A stretch of 64,000 nucleotides of DNA from Bradyrhizobium barranii subsp. apii (GCF_011516635.5 NZ_CP096255.1:1488001-1552000); one strand, 5' to 3'; positions 54,270 through 63,895 are shown, numbered from the stretch's first letter. Translations and numbers: made by a program. The notes: a model not told the origin generated them from the letters alone.

Positions 54270-55203
54270 AGTCTGTCCGGAAAGATTACCTTGGACTGCA
54301 TAGCTTTCGCAGCATGAGTCGGATGGAGGCCAGCTTGAGAAAGGCGAGCGCCCTGTGATTGAAGCATTCCCAATCTTTGGACAGTCTTCGGCATCGCCCG
54401 AGCCAGGCAAAGGTACGCTCGACGATCCAGCGTTTGGGCAAGACGACGAAACGGTGAGCCTGATCGGAGCGTTTGACGATTTCGAGGTTCACGCGCTTCA
54501 GAGCGCTACGCAGCCCCTTCTGGAAATGTGGCCCTTGATATCCGCCGTCGGCGTAGAGCTTCAGAAGAAAGGGATAGAGGCCGAACAACGTTGCCATCAG
54601 GAGCACGCCGCCGTCGCGATCCTGGATGTCCGCCGCATGCACGATGGCGTGCATCAAGAGGCCTTGCGTGTCGACGAGAATGTGCCGCTTCTTGCCCTTG
54701 ATCTTCTTGCCCGCGTCGTAGCCATGGAGATCATGAGGCCCCCTTTTTCAGCGCTTTTCACGCTCTGGCTATCGATGATGGCGGCGGTGGGAGAAGCCTC
54801 GCGCTCGGCCCTTTCGCGACATTCGACATAGAGGGCGTGATGAATTTTATCGAGCGTGCCGTTCCAGCTCCACAGATCGAAGTAGCCATACAGCGTCGAG
54901 CGCGGCGGCAGGTCCTTGGGGATCGCGCGCCACTGGCAACCTGTGCTCAGGATGTACATCAGCCCGTTGGCAATCTCGCGCAGGTCCACCGTACGCTTGT
55001 TGCCGCCGCGCTTGGCCGGCGGGATGCGAGGCGCGATCAGCGCCCACTCCTCGTCGGTCAAGTCGCTCGGATAGCGCAGGCGGCTGCGGTCGTAGCGTGC
55101 ACGGTTCTCGGTAGTCCACATTGGCGGCGCGTCCCCATCGAATCAGGCCGCTCACCTTGAATCACAACCGATTCATTCGACTCAACATGTTTTGGAACAG
55201 ACA
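54270..55203 (-). mobile_element. IS5-family (IS427-like) element copy 2, 934 bp, flanked by CTTAG
   Basis: Ends AGTCTGTCCGG and GGAACAGACA. CTTAG on both sides (54265-54269 and 55204-55208), a CTNAG target like copy 1. Inserted into the unrecognised gene at 54150-56032. Confidence 0.92.
54286..55121 (-). CDS. IS5-family transposase (orfA/orfB, joined by a -1 shift) copy 2
   Basis: First frame from 55121: MWTTENRARYDRSRLRYPSD, YILSTGCQWRAIPKDLPPRS, AIIDSQSVKSAEKGG (first Asp in IIDSQSV). At a run of five A and five G the required continuation HDLHGYDAGKKIKGKKRH and ILVDTQGLLMHAIVHAADI is in the -1 frame, followed by LYADGGYQGPHFQKGL (second Asp) and RWIVERTFAWLGRCRR (Glu). Such A/G runs are used for programmed -1 frameshifting in related elements, so the gene may be functional; a plain mutation is the alternative. 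Copy 1 has the same run. Confidence 0.85.
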
Positions 55204-56100
55204 CTTAGAGTCTGCACCAGGATGGGAGGATTGAAATTGCCGTCAGCAACATAGCCGGTGGAGATAGTTGCAGTCCCAGCTTCGTTCAGCACCTCGGCAT
55301 TTGTCGCGGTTGTACCTTCGACAAGCCTTCCGCGTCCATCAGCGGCGCGTACGACGGCAAAAGGCTTGATTGTCCACGTACCGTCAGCGTTGTATACGAC
55401 GCTGAAGCTTGAATAGCCCGGCGTCGCATCGCAAACGGCGGCAGTGGCCGAAGATGCCGTGAAGTTCATCACCGTACCAGCGGTGTAATTGCCGGTCTGG
55501 ACATAGAAGATGCGAATGGGCTGACAATCCAGATTGGTATTCGGCTGGGCTGTCACGAAATTGGATAATGTGACGCCACCGGTAAGAGTCTGCAGGGCCG
55601 ATCCTGCATTGTAGTTCTCCAGGGTAGGGTTGTAGACCGGCGTTATAATCCGGAAAGAGCCGGCTTGCGGTCCGGACGTGGAAACCGGCGACGAGAGCCC
55701 GAGCGATGGAGTTACGGTCATCGTCGTCGTATTCTTGGTTGGTGTTCCGCCGGCCGCCGGCGTTACGTTGATCGCCTGCGTGGCCGAAAGTTGACCTGAG
55801 GGTTTACCGACCGTTGGGGGGTAACCTGCTGTTGAACACCTGCGTAATCCTGCAGAATTAGTGAAAAGGTCAGGATCGCGCCGGATGTCGCATAGGGTAG
55901 GAGCGCTTGAGAATACAGACTATTCGTATACACCTCAGGCCCGCCCGTGTAGATAGCCGGCTGCTGGAAGAAGAAGAAGTTCTGAAGCGAGGGGCTGTTG
56001 TTTTGCACGTTGATTGTGATTGTCGTAGCCATGACGTTCCTCTCAATTCCGATGTGTTAAGTTTCTGAGACCGGCCATCAAGCATGTGAGCAGGGATCGT

Positions 56101-57529
56101 GGGGATGTCCCGGGTTCTGTTGAATTTCTGAAGAGGTCGGCGTTGCCCACCTTGAGCCGGTAGGCTCGGGGTGCTGATTCCACAAAGGAGAGCAACGCCA
56201 TGACGAGAGATATCACACCGGCTGGTTGGCCGGCGACCGGGGCTGTGGAGAAATCATTTGCGGAAGTGCGAGCGAGCTTCGATCGGTTCTGCCTTGCGGC
56301 AGGAATCGAGGCGCTCGGCACGATGATGGAGGCGGATGTGACAGCGGCCTGCGGGCCGCGCCACGGTCGTGATGCGGCGCGGCGGGCGCACCGTTGGGGC
56401 CGAACGCGGGGGCGGATCGGTTTCCACGGCGGCAAGATCGAGGTCGATCGCCCGCGGGTCCGGGGCATGGACGGCCGCGAGGTCACGATCCCGAGCTGGG
56501 AAACGGCGGCGCAGGAGGACTGGCTCGGTCGCTGGGCGATGAACCTGATGCTGATCAATGTGTCGACGCGCCGGTTCGGCCGCGCCGTCCGGCTGCCCGA
56601 GGGTGACGTGCCGGCACCGCCCGGATCGGGGATTTCGAAGTCGGCGGCCTCGCGGAGGTTCGTGGCTCTGTCGGCGGCGCGGCTGGCCGACTTCATGGCT
56701 GCCGATCTGTCCGCGCTCGACCTTCTGGTGGTCCAAATCGACGGGCTGCATCTCGACGACGATCTCGTGCTGGTGGCCGCGATCGGGGTTGACGGCGAAG
56801 GCAACAAGCATCCGCTGGCGCTGGTGGAAGGGGCGACCGAGAATGCAGCAACGGTTCAGGCCCTGCTGGACAACCTGGTCTCGCGCGGGCTCGACCCGAC
56901 GGTGCCAAGACTGTTCATCGCCGACGGCGCGAAGGCGTTGTCGAAGGCGATCCGCCGCACCTTCGGTTCGGCCGCTGCGATCCAGCGCTGCCAGATCCAC
57001 AAGGCGCGCAACATCATGGAACGCCTGCCGAAAGAGCATCATGCGGCCACCCGCCGGGTGCTGCGCCAGGCCTGGGAGCTCGATGACGCCGACAAGGCTG
57101 AAAAATTGATCCGCAATCTCGCGCGTCGACTCGACCAGCAATGGCCCGGCGTTGCGGCCAGTATCCTCGAAGGCCTCGACGAAATCCTGACTGTCGTCCG
57201 GTTGAAGTTGCCGAAGGAGCTTCGCCGATCGCTCGCCTGTACCAATATCGCCGAGAACATGATGGGCACCATTCGCCGCGTCACGCGCAACGTTAAACGC
57301 TGGCGGGATGCCGGTATGGCCTTGCGATGGGTCGCGGCCGGTATGATCGAGGCCAACAAGGGCTTCCGACGATTGAAGGCGCATAAGCAATTGTCGGTTC
57401 TGCGTGCGGCCCTTCAAGCTCACCACGATCGCATGACAATCAAGTCCGTTGCCCACGTCACGAGGGCTGCGTAATATTCATTCCGGCAACGTCGACCCGA
57501 CGTAGTTCAACAGCGATCGGGACATCCCC
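56101..57529 (+). mobile_element. IS256-family element copy B, 1429 bp, 8-bp target duplication GGGATCGT
   Basis: Same ends as copy A. GGGATCGT flanks both sides (56093-56100 and 57530-57537). Lies 68 bases upstream of the split unrecognised gene, so it also separates that gene from its promoter. Confidence 0.96.
56200..57474 (+). CDS. IS256-family transposase (copy B)
   Basis: 424 aa, identical in predicted sequence to copies A and C, with all three catalytic acidic residues. Intact element with clean duplication, the best candidate for an active copy. Orientation is opposite to copies A and C. Confidence 0.96.
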   Translation: MTRDITPAGWPATGAVEKSFAEVRASFDRFCLAAGIEALGTMMEADVTAACGPRHGRDAARRAHRWGRTRGRIGFHGGKIEVDRPRVRGMDGREVTIPSWETAAQEDWLGRWAMNLMLINVSTRRFGRAVRLPEGDVPAPPGSGISKSAASRRFVALSAARLADFMAADLSALDLLVVQIDGLHLDDDLVLVAAIGVDGEGNKHPLALVEGATENAATVQALLDNLVSRGLDPTVPRLFIADGAKALSKAIRRTFGSAAAIQRCQIHKARNIMERLPKEHHAATRRVLRQAWELDDADKAEKLIRNLARRLDQQWPGVAASILEGLDEILTVVRLKLPKELRRSLACTNIAENMMGTIRRVTRNVKRWRDAGMALRWVAAGMIEANKGFRRLKAHKQLSVLRAALQAHHDRMTIKSVAHVTRAA

Positions 57530-57537
57530 GGGATCGT

Positions 57538-58188
57538 CCTCACACCCTGGCTCTGAGTTGGCTCATCTGAGCTTCAGCCCGCAATTGTGAGGCCGAAATG
57601 GTCGCACGAATCGGGTCCCTGCGCTTGATCAGCAAGCGGTGTGCCATTGCGGATACTGAGATGCTGTATTTGAAGAGAAGGGAAAGCATGTGCTTAGCCC
57701 TACGCTGCCGAAGCGCGTGCTCCGCCAAGTTGGACTTGTGCCATCAAGGTATTAGATCGGACAGGGTAGATTGCGACATGGTCCAAGCGCCAAGGGCGCG
57801 CGCCCATCGGAATTGGCGTGCGCATACCGGTCGAGAAGTCTAGCTGAGAAGGTCGTTGTGCCGATCAACTCGACGTGCTCGAGATCGAAGCAAATCCTCG
57901 GGCGCGACGGCCTTGCTACTTCACTGCCAGAATCATTACTCAGGTGATGCGGCCGTTAATGTCGGTTCGGCTCATCAATTTCATGTCGTTAAAGAAGAGG
58001 GAGGTCTGTTGACCATCTGCCATTGGATAACAACGCCAAAACGGCCCACGCTCCTTACGACGCCAAGGCCCGCCTCGGCAGTCCCTAGCCCTCAAACATA
58101 GTCGCCCCGCTTCAATTGCCTTGCCTCGTCTCCCGTCATAAGGCATTGACCGCAGAAGTATTGGGTAAAAAAGCACCGGCTAAAGCTG
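57538..58188. other. No confident gene
   Basis: A minus frame (57540-57728) reads LSLLFKYSISVSAMAHRLL and faintly recalls the tail of an ImmA/IrrE-type protein; too weak to call. Confidence 0.35.
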
Positions 58189-58620
58189 TTGGATGGGCGG
58201 ACGTCCTCGCCCCGCATCGCCGATCTTCCCGCATCGCGTCTGCTCACGAACTATGCTGCCCTGGGAATGGAAGCTCCTGCGCAAAGCCGACAAACCCGCC
58301 GATCAGCAGGCGGCCTGACCTTCACGCAACAAGCCATCATAGAGCTCGACGCTCTCACGTGCATGTGCCAATCTGGCGGCCTTCGTCGTATGCGTACTCT
58401 TGATGTGAGCGGCGTAGAATTTCTCAATCATCATGGTCAAGCGCTGGCTGCCCGGACTGTGGGCTTTGAAGGCGCGCGCGATTGCATGTATGCGATCGAT
58501 CGCAAGGCATTTGAATGGCAAATCACGTCGCTGCTGGACGGCGAAGAATACGATTTGCCCAAGCCGCGAAACGGACGTGCCATAACGGCTGTCGCCTATC
58601 CGGCATGTCCGCCTCACTAG
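58189..58620 (+). CDS. Possible hypothetical protein, 143 aa
   Basis: Open frame with rhizobium-like third-position bias (LDVSGVEFLNHHGQALAART, then MYAIDRKAFEWQITSLLDGE and EYDLPKPRNGRAITAV). No family recognised and no strong ribosome binding site. The opposite strand has a competing frame (58303-58617) with MMIEKFYAAHIKST, which resembles the catalytic-tyrosine tail of a tyrosine integrase; only one of the two can be real. Confidence 0.35.
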   Translation: MDGRTSSPRIADLPASRLLTNYAALGMEAPAQSRQTRRSAGGLTFTQQAIIELDALTCMCQSGGLRRMRTLDVSGVEFLNHHGQALAARTVGFEGARDCMYAIDRKAFEWQITSLLDGEEYDLPKPRNGRAITAVAYPACPPH

Positions 58621-59194
58621 GTCTATGGTTCGAATTACCGTTTTTCGCAGGATTGAAGGGCCCGGCTTTGGTCTAGGTCGAGACGGATGCGCGCCACAAT
58701 CGGATACAGCGGTCCATCGACCCTTTCGCGTGCGCGCCGGGTCTTCTTTGCGTTCGCTCTCTCAAAGGCGCCGTCGGGCTCCTCCTGCCCCGGGCGGCTT
58801 GGCCGCCGACGCGGACACTGTTCCGCATCAACATCCCGAACTGCCGTCCGATCACCCGCATGTACGTGGAGAAGCATCCGGACATGCGCACGCTTATCTG
58901 ATCGATGACCTGCACCACCGATGGCCTTAGCCAGACCACAGATTAGCCTTGTACGCCAGAAGGCCAAGCGCGACCGTCATCATACGGAGCGGCCCTTTTC
59001 CAACTTAACCTCTGGCCCCAAAATCGGGGTCCATTTCAGATGCCCAATGCGGTACCTGCACCAGAGATTTAGTTGCGGCTGTTCTACGCCAGCGCTTGGC
59101 CGGCCTTCCAATCCATGACGCCCGGCACAAGCCTTAACTATAGATGAACTGGTTTCTCTCAGCGGGCCCGGCCGGCCCTGCCCCCTGAGGTATG
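58621..59194. other. No confident gene
   Basis: A plus frame ends with FRINIPNCRPITRMYVEKHP at about 58900 and may be a decayed C-terminus. GGTCCATTTCAG occurs near 59030. Otherwise nothing. Confidence 0.35.
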
Positions 59195-59731
59195 CTAGCG
59201 CTCCATCTCGCCCATAAGGATTTCATCTGATGCGTATCGTGGATTGGAAATGAGAGTCCGCATTTCCGCATTCTTGTCCTCGTCCGTAAACCGGAATCCC
59301 TTCTTGTAGAAAAATTCTGAAGCTCCCTCATCTTGAGAGAGAAGGGATAGCGTGGAAAGTCCCGCGGACTCCCTAATGTGATCGGCGACTTCGATCATAG
59401 CCGTCCCGACCCCCTTGTACCTCGACCGGCCAACATTCTCTATGGTAAGAATTCGCAAACTGTCGCGCACCGGCGCCACGGTCATAGTCCCCACCTTATT
59501 GTGTTGACTGGCATCAGAAAACAAAGAAAGATTTTGGACGTTGCCAAAATTGCTACTTGCTCTGTGTAGCCTGACTGACTCACCTGTCCTCTTCTCAACA
59601 GCAAAAGAGGTCGGCCCTTCAGCAGCTAAAGCGGCCGTAAAAGCAGTCATATCTGCGCCAGAAGTGCCGGCCAACGCATCGCGCTGCTGGTCCACACTTT
59701 GCCCGTAGGCATTGTTGTAATTGGTTCTCAT
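59195..59731 (-). CDS. GNAT-family acetyltransferase-like protein, possible effector
   Basis: 178 aa. The C-terminal two thirds form a GNAT fold: strands VGTMTVAPVRDSLRILTIEN, acetyl-CoA motif A at RSRYKGVGTAMIEVADHIRE (R/Q-x-x-G-x-G/A near residues 105-115), then LSTLSLLSQDEGASEFFYKK with the motif B-type EFFYKKGF. The N-terminal about 45 residues are polar and alanine/threonine-rich, of a kind seen in secreted effectors, but that is only suggestive. A tts-box-like sequence lies 24 bases upstream of the ATG; if real, translation may start at the Met near 59650. No neighbouring partner. Confidence 0.7.
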   Translation of the reverse strand: MRTNYNNAYGQSVDQQRDALAGTSGADMTAFTAALAAEGPTSFAVEKRTGESVRLHRASSNFGNVQNLSLFSDASQHNKVGTMTVAPVRDSLRILTIENVGRSRYKGVGTAMIEVADHIRESAGLSTLSLLSQDEGASEFFYKKGFRFTDEDKNAEMRTLISNPRYASDEILMGEMER

Positions 59732-59754
59732 CGCAACGAGTTGTTATGTAGACA

Positions 59755-59772
59755 AGCTGACAAAAAGCTGAC
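59755..59772 (-). promoter_or_regulatory. Possible tts-box-like sequence
   Basis: On the minus strand GTCAGCTTTTTGTCAGCT, three mismatches to the remembered core GTCAGCTTNTCGAAAGCT. It is a direct repeat of GTCAGCTT, so the match may be accidental, and it is unusually close to the annotated start. Confidence 0.35.
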
Positions 59773-59790
59773 AAGTCGATATTTCTTGCC

Positions 59791-59852
59791 AATGCGCCCA
59801 ATGCGCCCAATGCGCCCAATGCGCCCAATGCGCCCAATGCGCCCAATGCGCA
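59791..59852 (+). repeat. Short tandem repeat, 9-bp unit AATGCGCCC, six full copies plus a partial
   Basis: Six head-to-tail identical units from 59791 to 59844 followed by AATGCGCA. As 9 is a multiple of 3 it creates spurious MRP/ALG repeat peptides in both directions. Located just upstream of the GNAT gene. Confidence 0.95.
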
Positions 59853-60227
59853 GGCGTCGCCTGACACGCTCGCTTTGCGTCGTCCAAAGCAGTACTCAGC
59901 GCTCTAGGTGGTGTGGACTCTAAGGATTCCCTTTTAGGCGCAAATCAGATTCAAGACTGCTTTTGGGTAGGCAGTCTTGGGTGTGCCGCCGCATTGCCTC
60001 ATTATTCAGTGGGCGCGCTTGAAGACCCGATGGAATCCGACGAGATCAAAGGGTGGCTTTGCGGGCTTAAGCCATACAGGGATTTCTGTCGCCATCAAAA
60101 AGTACGGCCCCCCAGAGTGGGTAGGGTCCCGATCCACTGCTGATGCAGTACCGTCAGTCCTCGTTAGCCTTTTCGAGCTGACTCCGTGGGGCTTACCAGC
60201 GGGCAATGTGGGAAGGCCGAGCAAATT
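59853..60227. other. No confident gene
   Basis: Short frames only; includes the leader of the small membrane protein that follows. Confidence 0.4.
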
Positions 60228-60599
60228 ATGACAAGCGAAAGCGCGCCTTCAAGGCCGATTGAAGCCGCGTGGGAGGCGGTGACACTCGGAGAGGCGGCCA
60301 ACGTCGCGCTAGCCATCTGGGCCGCAATAGTCGCGGCCCACATCACCGCAGCGTCGGTGTATTTTTGGCGGGAGCAGCGCAGCCCAGCATGGTTGGCCGC
60401 TCTTGCGATTTTGGCATACTGGCCGATCTTGGTGCTGATCACATGTCTCAGCCTCGCTTTTAAACATCTAATCCGGCCTCTGATTGAGCAAGTCAAACGA
60501 AGAAGGCCCGGTACCAAAAGCCGCCCATTAGTAAGGGCGCCTCAGTTGGCGGCCTCTTCGTCATCATCGATGTCGTCGCCGTATTCAAATGATGGCTGA
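60228..60599 (+). CDS. Small membrane protein, 123 aa
   Basis: ATG at 60228 with GGAAGG about 11 bases upstream; the frame is open to 60186. Two predicted membrane helices (NVALAIWAAIVAAHITAASV and WLAALAILAYWPILVLITCL) separated by a short RSPAW loop, then a basic segment (KRRRPGTKSR) and a serine-rich tail. I do not recognise the family. Confidence 0.5.
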   Translation: MTSESAPSRPIEAAWEAVTLGEAANVALAIWAAIVAAHITAASVYFWREQRSPAWLAALAILAYWPILVLITCLSLAFKHLIRPLIEQVKRRRPGTKSRPLVRAPQLAASSSSSMSSPYSNDG

Positions 60600-60669
60600 G
60601 TTGGTTCAGTAATCGTGGATGCAATCGATCAAGCTTTGCTTTGAAGGCCGTTTCGATTCGGCGCGGGTC

Positions 60670-60765
60670 ATGGACAAACAACCGATACCCATCGGTGAAC
60701 AGATCATCACCATCGTCTTGCTGGTGATCTTCGCGCTCGTGATTTGGTACGGCACCATGATCTGA
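60670..60765 (+). CDS. Possible 31-aa single-pass membrane peptide
   Basis: Encodes MDKQPIPIGEQIITIVLLVI, then FALVIWYGTMI and TGA: a short polar head and one strong hydrophobic helix. The ribosome binding site is weak, so support is mainly composition and its position after another small membrane protein. Confidence 0.4.
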   Translation: MDKQPIPIGEQIITIVLLVIFALVIWYGTMI

Positions 60766-60972
60766 GACTTCTTTCTTTGGAGTGGGCCTTGTCTAGCCAG
60801 AGACGCCTTTGGCGAAATTGATCACAGAGCTGGTCTCGGTTGTTTGGACAGGGCCCCGCGAAAATTAAGTGGATTCCTGCCGGGTTATGCTGAACGCGGG
60901 GCTTTACGATTTTGCTGTGGCGTCGGGAGGGCGCAAGCCCGACCAGAGCCGCAGCAAAATCGTTGGCGACGA

Positions 60973-61811
60973 TCATGCGGCCGTCACCATCGTTTGCGCG
61001 CCGAAGTAAGCCTCGTCGGGCGTGCGTTCGTCAAGGCTCGAGTGAGGACGTCCTCGATTGTAGAACGCCAGATATTTGGAAATCGATGCTCGCGCCTCGA
61101 GCACGCTGTCGTAAGCACGCAGATAGACTTCCTCGTATTTGACAGTGCGCCACAGCCGCTCGACGAACACGTTGTCGCGCCAGGCACCCTTGCCGTCCAT
61201 GCTGATGGCGATGTTCGCGTCCAGCAGCACGCCGGTGAAGTCGAGGCTGGTGAACTGGCTACCCTGATCCGTGTTGAAGAAGATCTCGGGCCTGCCGTGC
61301 TTCGCCAACGCCTCCTGGAGCGCTTCGACGCAGAATATCGTCTCCATCGTGATCGATACGCGATGGACCAATACCCTTCGGCTGAACACATCGACGACCG
61401 CGGCGAGGTAAACGAATCCACGTCGCATCGGAATGTAGCTGATGTCCATTGCCCAGACCTGGTTCGGCCGCTCGATCTTCAATCCGCGCAATAGGTACGG
61501 GTAGATCTTGTGGCCCGGTGCGGGCTTGCTCGTGTTCGGACGGCGATAGATCGCCTCGATCCCCATGCGCTTCATCAGCGTCGCGAGCGTCCCGACGTGG
61601 CGGCGGCCAACCTGCATGCCCTCACGCTGCAACAGCGATCGCAGCATGCGCCCCCCTGCGAAGGGATAATCGAGGTACAGCTCATCGAGCCGGCGCATCA
61701 AGACGAGTCCTCGGCCGAAACCGGCCGAGGTTCGTAGTAAACCGTACTGCGGGCAAGGTTCAGGACCTTCGCCTGGCGCACGACAGACAGATCATGGTCG
61801 CGGTCGATCAT
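60973..61811 (-). pseudogene. IS3-family OrfB copy 2, frameshifted
   Basis: Predicted sequence identical to copy 1 (MRRLDELYLDYPFAGGRMLR, QVWAMDISYIPMRRG, FFNTDQGSQFTSL, FVERLWRTVKYEEVY), including the TGATG stop/start overlap near the front. The rve core is complete. Confidence 0.82.
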
Positions 61812-62112
61812 CGCTTTGCGCTCAGCAGGGCCGCCTTGGTGAGCGCGCCGGACAAAAAATCGTTCTCCAACGCAAGCTCGCCGATCTTGCCATGTAACGC
61901 TTCAAATCGACCGGCGCCTCGGCCGGTCCGTTGTCCTGCCCAAACACTCCGGCGGCGCCTTCCAGGAGTTGGGACTTGCAGGTCGTGATCTGGTTCGGAT
62001 GGACATCAAACAGTTGCGCCAGCTCGGCCAATGTCTTCTCCCCCTTCACGGCCGCCAAAGCCACCTTTGCCTTGAATGCCGGAGAATGCGTCCGGCGACT
62101 CCTCTTCGTCAT
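61808..62112 (-). pseudogene. IS3-family OrfA copy 2, frameshifted
   Basis: Same as copy 1: MTKRSRRTHSPAFKAKVALA, LAELAQLFDVHPNQITTCKS, then the one-base loss after VDLK. Confidence 0.82.
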
Positions 62113-62270
62113 CTTCGCTCCTGTTTCGCGGCAAGAAGCCTCGCCGCTCTCAGGCAGAAAATCCACTCAAGCTACTGTCCGAATTTGCGGAGCCAGCTCT
62201 CTGCGTGTGTGTCGCTCTCGCAACGTCACACTTGTTCGCTTGAGTGCAACCTGCCTAAGGCAGGAGACCA

Positions 62271-63699
62271 GGGGATGTCCCGATCGCTGTTGAACTACGT
62301 CGGGTCGACGTTGCCGGAATGAATATTACGCAGCCCTCGTGACGTGGGCAACGGACTTGATTGTCATGCGATCGTGGTGAGCTTGAAGGGCCGCACGCAG
62401 AACCGACAATTGCTTATGCGCCTTCAATCGTCGGAAGCCCTTGTTGGCCTCGATCATACCGGCCGCGACCCATCGCAAGGCCATACCGGCATCCCGCCAG
62501 CGTTTAACGTTGCGCGTGACGCGGCGAATGGTGCCCATCATGTTCTCGGCGATATTGGTACAGGCGAGCGATCGGCGAAGCTCCTTCGGCAACTTCAACC
62601 GGACGACAGTCAGGATTTCGTCGAGGCCTTCGAGGATACTGGCCGCAACGCCGGGCCATTGCTGGTCGAGTCGACGCGCGAGATTGCGGATCAATTTTTC
62701 AGCCTTGTCGGCGTCATCGAGCTCCCAGGCCTGGCGCAGCACCCGGCGGGTGGCCGCATGATGCTCTTTCGGCAGGCGTTCCATGATGTTGCGCGCCTTG
62801 TGGATCTGGCAGCGCTGGATCGCAGCGGCCGAACCGAAGGTGCGGCGGATCGCCTTCGACAACGCCTTCGCGCCGTCGGCGATGAACAGTCTTGGCACCG
62901 TCGGGTCGAGCCCGCGCGAGACCAGGTTGTCCAGCAGGGCCTGAACCGTTGCTGCATTCTCGGTCGCCCCTTCCACCAGCGCCAGCGGATGCTTGTTGCC
63001 TTCGCCGTCAACCCCGATCGCGGCCACCAGCACGAGATCGTCGTCGAGATGCAGCCCGTCGATTTGGACCACCAGAAGGTCGAGCGCGGACAGATCGGCA
63101 GCCATGAAGTCGGCCAGCCGCGCCGCCGACAGAGCCACGAACCTCCGCGAGGCCGCCGACTTCGAAATCCCCGATCCGGGCGGTGCCGGCACGTCACCCT
63201 CGGGCAGCCGGACGGCGCGGCCGAACCGGCGCGTCGACACATTGATCAGCATCAGGTTCATCGCCCAGCGACCGAGCCAGTCCTCCTGCGCCGCCGTTTC
63301 CCAGCTCGGGATCGTGACCTCGCGGCCGTCCATGCCCCGGACCCGCGGGCGATCGACCTCGATCTTGCCGCCGTGGAAACCGATCCGCCCCCGCGTTCGG
63401 CCCCAACGGTGCGCCCGCCGCGCCGCATCACGACCGTGGCGCGGCCCGCAGGCCGCTGTCACATCCGCCTCCATCATCGTGCCGAGCGCCTCGATTCCTG
63501 CCGCAAGGCAGAACCGATCGAAGCTCGCTCGCACTTCCGCAAATGATTTCTCCACAGCCCCGGTCGCCGGCCAACCAGCCGGTGTGATATCTCTCGTCAT
63601 GGCGTTGCTCTCCTTTGTGGAATCAGCACCCCGAGCCTACCGGCTCAAGGTGGGCAACGCCGACCTCTTCAGAAATTCAACAGAACCCGGGACATCCCC
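62271..63699 (-). mobile_element. IS256-family element copy C, 1429 bp, without matching target duplication
   Basis: Same termini and length as copies A and B. The flanks are GGAGACCA on the left and CAGGAGGG on the right; GGAGACCA recurs six bases further right (63706-63713), so either a 6-base addition separates a true duplication from the element or the copy has recombined. Confidence 0.93.
62326..63600 (-). CDS. IS256-family transposase (copy C)
   Basis: 424 aa, complete, identical in predicted sequence to copies A and B, with the QIDGLHLDDD, FIADGAKAL and NIAENMMG catalytic blocks. Confidence 0.95.
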   Translation of the reverse strand: MTRDITPAGWPATGAVEKSFAEVRASFDRFCLAAGIEALGTMMEADVTAACGPRHGRDAARRAHRWGRTRGRIGFHGGKIEVDRPRVRGMDGREVTIPSWETAAQEDWLGRWAMNLMLINVSTRRFGRAVRLPEGDVPAPPGSGISKSAASRRFVALSAARLADFMAADLSALDLLVVQIDGLHLDDDLVLVAAIGVDGEGNKHPLALVEGATENAATVQALLDNLVSRGLDPTVPRLFIADGAKALSKAIRRTFGSAAAIQRCQIHKARNIMERLPKEHHAATRRVLRQAWELDDADKAEKLIRNLARRLDQQWPGVAASILEGLDEILTVVRLKLPKELRRSLACTNIAENMMGTIRRVTRNVKRWRDAGMALRWVAAGMIEANKGFRRLKAHKQLSVLRAALQAHHDRMTIKSVAHVTRAA

Positions 63700-63895
63700 C
63701 AGGAGGGAGACCAGAAACGTCCCGATTACGTCCGTGGTGCTCTTAGCCGTCGCGGGTTTATGCAGCGCAGTTAGGAGACGTTACGCATGTTAACGAGCGA
63801 TGACATTTATGGAAGTCAGCGCTCGCTGACATTTTCAATTGTCGTCGAACGCGGACATATGGTAATGTAAGCGAACGACAACGTTTTGAATTGCC

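Larger units (their letters stand above)
54150..56032 (-). pseudogene. Unrecognised beta-rich protein (about 325 aa), split by an IS5 element and frameshifted once
   Basis: ATG at 56032 with AGAGGA six bases upstream. First part: MATTITINVQNNSPSLQNFF, IYTGGPEVYTNSLYSQALLP, GAILTFSLILQDYAGVQQQV. A frame shift at a C6 run (about 55818) leads to TVGKPSGQLSATQAINVTPA, then TVTPSLGLSSPVSTSGPQAG, GTWTIKPFAVVRAADGRGRL and YVADGNFNPPILVQTL. The IS5 copy at 54270-55203 cuts in here. Across it, using one CTTAG, the frame continues SHAAAINVLGEYQVGPIGGP and KIGTTCIDKQGTSATFAP to a stop. No signal peptide; Thr/Ser/Gly-rich with strand-like alternation. Family unknown to me. Confidence 0.7.
60826..62200 (-). 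mobile_element. IS3-family element, copy 2 (1375 bp, inverted relative to copy 1)
   Basis: Same termini and length as 34055-35429, opposite orientation. The flanks ATCAC and CTGCG do not match, so no target duplication is present. Confidence 0.88.

Noticed and set aside
55182..55721. 179-aa ORF ending in VCSKTC as a complete protein
   Set aside because: The last residues come from the IS5 end; the native frame continues beyond the element.
59791..59852. 9-bp repeats as a CRISPR array or a coding repeat protein
   Set aside because: No spacers, unit too short; the predicted MRP/ALG peptides are by-products of the tandem repeat.
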